Assembly (NCBI RefSeq): GCF_014873945.1
Contig: NZ_JADBEC010000003.1
Coordinates: forward strand, 248,001 to 312,000
Source of the DNA: Rhizobium viscosum
Lineage (GTDB): Bacteria; Pseudomonadota; Alphaproteobacteria; Rhizobiales; Rhizobiaceae
Direction: 5' to 3'
DNA: 64,000 bases
Under the pieces are notes generated by a model. The model did no database searches. It saw only the letters and a list, made by a program, of their open reading frames with translations, and was not told where the DNA came from. The number at the start of each line of letters is the position of its first letter. Within the stretch, counting starts at the first letter, position 1. The position numbers were made by a program, and so were the translations under genes. Below, piece after piece: positions 60,604 to 64,000 of this stretch.

Positions 60604-61845
60604 ATGGACAAGATCGTGCCGGCAACCGCCTATGATGTCGAAGCCATCCGCAGGGATTTCCCGATCCTTGCGGAGAAGGTGCATGGCAAGCCGCTGGTCT
60701 ATCTTGACAACGGCGCCTCCGCACAGAAGCCGCAGGCGGTGATCGACGCGATCTCGCATGCCTATAGCCATGAATATGCCAATGTGCATCGCGGCCTTCA
60801 CTACCTCTCGAATGCGGCGACGGAAGCCTATGAAGCGTCGCGCGAAAAGGTCCGCCGCTTCCTGAACGCGCCTTCGGTTGATGACATCGTCTTCACCAAG
60901 AACTCGACCGAGGCGATCAACACCGTCGCCTACGGTTGGGGCATGCCCAAGATCGGCGAGGGCGATGAGATCGTACTGACGATCATGGAGCATCACTCCA
61001 ATATCGTGCCGTGGCATTTCATCAGGGAGAGGCAAGGCGCCAAGCTCGTCTGGGTGCCTGTTGATGACGAGGGCGCTTTCCATATCGAGGATTTCGAGAA
61101 GAGCCTGACCGACAAGACCAAGCTCGTCGCGATCACCCATATGTCGAATGCGCTCGGCACCATCGTTCCGGTCAAGGAAGTTTGCCGCATCGCCCATGAG
61201 CGCGGCATTCCGGTACTGATCGACGGTTCACAGGGTGCTGTGCATCTGCCTGTGGACGTGCAGGATATCGATTGCGACTGGTACGTCATGACCGGCCACA
61301 AGCTCTACGGACCCTCGGGCATCGGCGTGCTCTACGGCAAGAAGGACCGGCTGAAGGAGATGCGGCCATTCCAGGGCGGCGGCGAGATGATCTTCGAAGT
61401 CAGCGAAGACATCGTCACCTATAACGATCCGCCGCATCGGTTCGAAGCCGGCACGCCGCCGATCGTGCAGGCGATCGGGCTCGGCTATGCACTCGACTAT
61501 ATGGATAAGGTAGGCCGCGAGAATATCGCAGCCCACGAGGCGGGCCTGACGGCTTACGCAGAAGAGCGGCTGAAGGCAGTCAATTCGCTGCGTGTCTTCG
61601 GCAATGCGCCGGGCAAGGGCGCCATCTTCTCCTTCGAGCTTGCGGGCATCCATGCCCATGACGTCTCTATGGTGATCGACCGCCAGGGTGTCGCCGTTCG
61701 CGCCGGCACGCATTGCGCCATGCCGCTCTTGAAACGCTTCGGCGTGACCTCCACATGCCGTGCATCGTTCGGCATGTATAATACCCGCGCCGAGGTGGAT
61801 GCGCTTGCAGATGCGCTCGACTATGCGCGCAAGTTCTTTGCTTGA
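60604..61845 (+). CDS. sufS: Cysteine desulfurase SufS
   Basis: A 413-residue class II (CsdA/SufS-type) cysteine desulfurase. The PLP lysine is K233 in TGHKLYGPSGIGVLYG and the catalytic cysteine is C371 in VRAGTHCAMPLL. SufS enzymes usually need a SufE or SufU partner; none is in this operon. A second, IscS-like desulfurase begins the operon. It starts 12 bases after sufD. Confidence 0.96.
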   Translation: MDKIVPATAYDVEAIRRDFPILAEKVHGKPLVYLDNGASAQKPQAVIDAISHAYSHEYANVHRGLHYLSNAATEAYEASREKVRRFLNAPSVDDIVFTKNSTEAINTVAYGWGMPKIGEGDEIVLTIMEHHSNIVPWHFIRERQGAKLVWVPVDDEGAFHIEDFEKSLTDKTKLVAITHMSNALGTIVPVKEVCRIAHERGIPVLIDGSQGAVHLPVDVQDIDCDWYVMTGHKLYGPSGIGVLYGKKDRLKEMRPFQGGGEMIFEVSEDIVTYNDPPHRFEAGTPPIVQAIGLGYALDYMDKVGRENIAAHEAGLTAYAEERLKAVNSLRVFGNAPGKGAIFSFELAGIHAHDVSMVIDRQGVAVRAGTHCAMPLLKRFGVTSTCRASFGMYNTRAEVDALADALDYARKFFA

Positions 61846-61855
61846 GGAAGAAGCC

Positions 61856-62230
61856 ATGAGCCTGAATGAAGAGAAGATCGACGTGCGCGAAGGCATCGTG
61901 CATTCCAGCATTCCCGAAGCGGAACTGGCGCGTCTCAGCGACGACGTGATCGGCGCTCTCAAGACCGTATACGACCCGGAAATTCCGGCTGACATCTTCG
62001 AGCTCGGCCTCATCTACAAGATCGACATCGAAGACGACCGCATGGTGAAGATCATGATGACGTTGACCGCACCCGGTTGTCCGGTTGCCGGCGAAATGCC
62101 GGGCTGGGTGGAAAATGCCGTCGGCGCCGTCGAGGGCGTGTCGGGCGTCGAGGTCGCCATGACCTTCGATCCGCCGTGGACGCCGGACCGTATGTCCGAG
62201 GAGGCGCAGGTCGCCGTTGGCTGGTATTGA
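61856..62230 (+). CDS. sufT: SUF-associated DUF59/MIP18 protein SufT
   Basis: A 124-residue protein. The MIP18/DUF59 core (LSDDVIGALKTVYDPEIPADIFELGLIYKIDI, then MMTLTAPGCPVAGEMPGWVE and the PPWTPDRMSEEA end) identifies the SufT type, thought to assist Fe-S cluster maturation or transfer. The conserved cysteine lies in TAPGCPVAG. The gap from sufS is 10 bases. Confidence 0.93.
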   Translation: MSLNEEKIDVREGIVHSSIPEAELARLSDDVIGALKTVYDPEIPADIFELGLIYKIDIEDDRMVKIMMTLTAPGCPVAGEMPGWVENAVGAVEGVSGVEVAMTFDPPWTPDRMSEEAQVAVGWY

Positions 62231-62320
62231 TCGGCCGGTATTGATCCGTTTACTCGCGGCGACTACATTGAATCACCAAGCACCGGATCTTGACCCCGGT
62301 TGTGGAAGGAGATTGAGCCC

Positions 62321-62716
62321 ATGGGCTTTGCAGTAATGAGCATGACGGAAGCCGCCGCAGAGCGCGTGAAGGCTATCGTCGGCAATGGCGGGCCGGATGC
62401 CAAGGGCATTCGCGTCGGCATCAAGAAAGGTGGCTGCGCCGGGATGGAATATACCATCGACATGGTGACGGAACCCAATGCCAAGGACGACCTGATCGAG
62501 CGCGACGGCGCCAAGGTCTGGATCGAGCCGTCGGCCGTTCTCTATCTGCTCGGCACCGAACTCGGCTTCGAAACAACGACGCTGCGTTCCGGCTTCATCT
62601 TCACCAATCCGAACCAGACATCGGCCTGTGGTTGCGGTGAATCCGTCGAGCTGAAGCCCGCCGATCTGGCAGCCCTTGCCGCGCGCGGCGACGCCGTGGT
62701 TCCGGCGCAGCACTAG
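62321..62716 (+). CDS. sufA: A-type Fe-S carrier SufA
   Basis: A 131-residue A-type carrier. The three ligand cysteines are in KKGGCAGMEY and SACGCGES. It accepts clusters from SufBCD and passes them to apo-proteins. The ATG at 62321 follows AAGGAGA. It is the last suf gene before a strong terminator, 90 bases after sufT. Confidence 0.95.
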   Translation: MGFAVMSMTEAAAERVKAIVGNGGPDAKGIRVGIKKGGCAGMEYTIDMVTEPNAKDDLIERDGAKVWIEPSAVLYLLGTELGFETTTLRSGFIFTNPNQTSACGCGESVELKPADLAALAARGDAVVPAQH

Positions 62717-62742
62717 CAGTTTTTCATTGAAATTGCCTGACG

Positions 62743-62775
62743 GCCGCCATAATTGGCGGCCTTTTGATTTTGACG
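62743..62775 (+). terminator. Terminator after the suf operon
   Basis: GGCCGCCA (62743-62750) pairs perfectly with TGGCGGCC (62755-62762) around TAAT, then TTTTGATTTTG. It closes the suf transcript 26 bases after sufA. Confidence 0.88.
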
Positions 62776-62821
62776 AGCCTGTCCGAGACCGGCAAGCGAC
62801 CAAGAAGAAGAAAAGCGGACA

Positions 62822-63442
62822 ATGCTCTTTCTATTCCTGAAAGGCGCCCTGCTAGGCGTCATCATCACCGCGCCTCTCGGGCCGATTGGAACGCTCTGCA
62901 TCAACAGAAGCCTCGAGAAGGGGTTCTGGTACGGTTTTTCCGGCGGGTTGGGAACGGCGCTGGGCGATGCGACCTACGCGCTGGTCGCAGTAGCCGGGAT
63001 TGCCGTCTTTTCCGAAACCATGTCGATGGCCACCATTCCGCTGGCGCTTGGCGGCGGGCTGATGCTGCTCTGGCTCGGGTGGCGGGGACTGAAGAACAAG
63101 GGAAAGATTAAGGCGGCAAAGATCAAGGCGGCCGACTTCCTGCACACAACCATCTCGACCTTCCTGCTAACCATCTCCAATCCGGCGACGATCCTCTCCT
63201 TCGGGGCGCTGTTTGCCGGCCTCGGTCTGACCGAAGAGACGCGTCGCTTCAGCTCGGCGATGATCGTCTCAGGCGTCTTCATGGGATCGCTGTTGTGGTG
63301 GTTTTGTCTGAGCGGTGCCGTCAGCCTTGCAAGAGACCGGCTCTCGACCGATTTCACGGCCAAAGTCGGCCGCGCGACGAGTTATATGCTGATCGCCTTC
63401 GGCGCGGTGGCGCTCGGTTCGGTGGCTTATTCGATCGTATAA
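62822..63442 (+). CDS. LysE family transporter
   Basis: A 206-residue, about six-segment exporter of the LysE type. The entry motif is ITAPLGPIGTLCINRSLEKG (about residues 15-34) and TISNPATILSFGALFAGLG (about 117-135) opens the second half. The substrate is unknown. It begins after the suf terminator, so it is a separate unit. Confidence 0.85.
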   Translation: MLFLFLKGALLGVIITAPLGPIGTLCINRSLEKGFWYGFSGGLGTALGDATYALVAVAGIAVFSETMSMATIPLALGGGLMLLWLGWRGLKNKGKIKAAKIKAADFLHTTISTFLLTISNPATILSFGALFAGLGLTEETRRFSSAMIVSGVFMGSLLWWFCLSGAVSLARDRLSTDFTAKVGRATSYMLIAFGAVALGSVAYSIV

Positions 63443-63456
63443 AGCAGGAGAGCGCT

Positions 63457-63762
63457 TTAATCGCGCTTGATGCTCATCAGCACATCCCAGAGATCGGCGC
63501 CGGTTTCGAAGACCGCAGCATTGGCCTTGTAGCTCCGTTCTGTTTCGACAAGGTCGGTCAGTTCGGTCGCGAAATCCACGTCCTGGTCCGTCTCGCTGAC
63601 ACTTGCCTGAACGCCGGTGGGTTCAACAGACTGAAAGCTGGTGTTGAGCCGGCCGTAGCCCGGTGTGCTCGCATTGGCGACATTGTTGGCGATCGCGCCC
63701 GCGCGCTTCGTCTGCGCCAGCATTCCCGAAAGCGCCGTATGCGTGATTGCAGAAATGCTCAT
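63457..63762 (-). CDS. Short flagellar rod/hook-type protein
   Basis: A 101-residue protein. The N-terminus SISAITHTALSGMLAQTKRAGAIANNVANASTPGY is the flagellar basal-body rod motif (as in FlgB, FlgC and FlgF/G), and the C-terminus DFATELTDLVETERSYKANAAVFETGADLWDVLMSIKRD matches the FlgC/FlgG C-terminal helix. The variable middle of full-size rod proteins is missing. No other flagellar gene is nearby, so its role in the flagellum is uncertain. Confidence 0.75.
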   Translation of the reverse strand: MSISAITHTALSGMLAQTKRAGAIANNVANASTPGYGRLNTSFQSVEPTGVQASVSETDQDVDFATELTDLVETERSYKANAAVFETGADLWDVLMSIKRD

Positions 63763-63886
63763 CGACCGTTTCCCTGTTTCCGGACATCAAGCGTTGTACC
63801 GGCAAGGATTTAGGGAATGCTGAACGGCTTCGGTTAGCGAAAGGCGAGGGGATCTGCGGCGGCTGTGCCGCAATGGCACGGAAGTC

Positions 63887-64000
63887 TCAGCGGCCGGCTC
63901 TCATACCTGCAATCAGGATATCGATGAGCTGCCGTGCCGCTTGCTTCCAAGCCGGGCCGCTGCTGATGCTTGCGCCACCGGCAATCGCCCGAAGAAGGTC
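63887..64000 (-). CDS. C-terminal end of a probable TetR-type regulator (partial)
   Basis: The last 37 codons of a gene open to the window edge. The protein ends with ...WKQAARQLIDILIAGMRAGR, a pattern common at the C-terminus of TetR-family regulators. The identification is weak because the DNA-binding part is outside the window. Confidence 0.35.
   Translation of the reverse strand, partial: DLLRAIAGGASISSGPAWKQAARQLIDILIAGMRAGR

Noticed and set aside
59263..61197. A 644-residue minus-strand open frame across sufD and sufS
   Set aside because: It is antisense to two clear suf genes with full motifs, and its translation matches no family.

Overview
The window looks like chromosomal DNA from a fast-growing rhizobium, most likely the Rhizobium leguminosarum/etli group. 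Pointers are the high GC content, the eukaryotic-type NADP isocitrate dehydrogenase, two 108-bp RIME1-like intergenic elements (1941-2048 and 3917-4024), and a suf operon with a csd-sufB-sufC-sufD-sufS-sufT-sufA order behind RirA-like and Irr-like iron boxes. Species is inferred from gene content and repeats only. I see no rRNA, tRNA, CRISPR array, prophage or complete insertion sequence. Nearly everything is core or lightly accessory chromosome, densely packed, with no gene-free stretch over about 300 bases.

Layout. 1-5.4 kb: 3' end of alaS, a LysE-type exporter, then an AraC/GyrI regulator, a glutathione transferase and a small orphan ORF bracketed by inverted RIME1 copies, then icd. 5.5-13.8 kb: a secreted hypothetical, a FUSC membrane protein, trmJ-murI (overlapping), an MFS transporter, an orphan HerA-like ATPase, and a divergent cupin/MarR pair with a double palindromic operator. 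14-18.3 kb: rpsD, glsA, ttcA and two tandem inositol-monophosphatase paralogs. 18.3-22.1 kb (minus strand): hisC and two tandem Bcr/CflA-type exporters. 22.2-32.3 kb: grxD, bolA and most of the purine genes on the minus strand (purC-purS-kptA-purQ, then further along purL), interrupted by a membrane hydrolase, a histone-H1-like basic protein, a PagL-like outer-membrane protein and a MocR regulator with a divergent DUF1127 gene.

32.5-45.9 kb: a PAS-PAS-GGDEF-EAL protein, a small serine hydrolase, two membrane proteins, purB, rpe, a periplasmic binding protein, a flavin reductase, TfoX-like and Nudix proteins, a DEAD-box helicase and an M23 peptidase. 46-55 kb: DUF455-bcp, a very large AsmA/YhdP-like protein, two GNAT acetyltransferases, tyrS, anmK and an alpha/beta hydrolase. 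55.1-62.8 kb: the SUF iron-sulfur assembly operon. 62.8-64 kb: a LysE exporter, an isolated short flagellar rod-like gene and the 3' end of a probable TetR-type regulator.

The functional threads are iron-sulfur and iron homeostasis (suf operon, grxD-bolA, bcp), purine synthesis (purC, S, Q, L, B), cell-wall recycling (murI, anmK, M23 peptidase) and translation (alaS, rpsD, tyrS, ttcA, trmJ). The most unusual local structures are a GIY-YIG nuclease gene between sufB and sufC flanked by a perfect 30-bp inverted repeat, a KptA-type RNA 2'-phosphotransferase translationally coupled to purQ, and the stacked iron-responsive boxes at the suf promoter.
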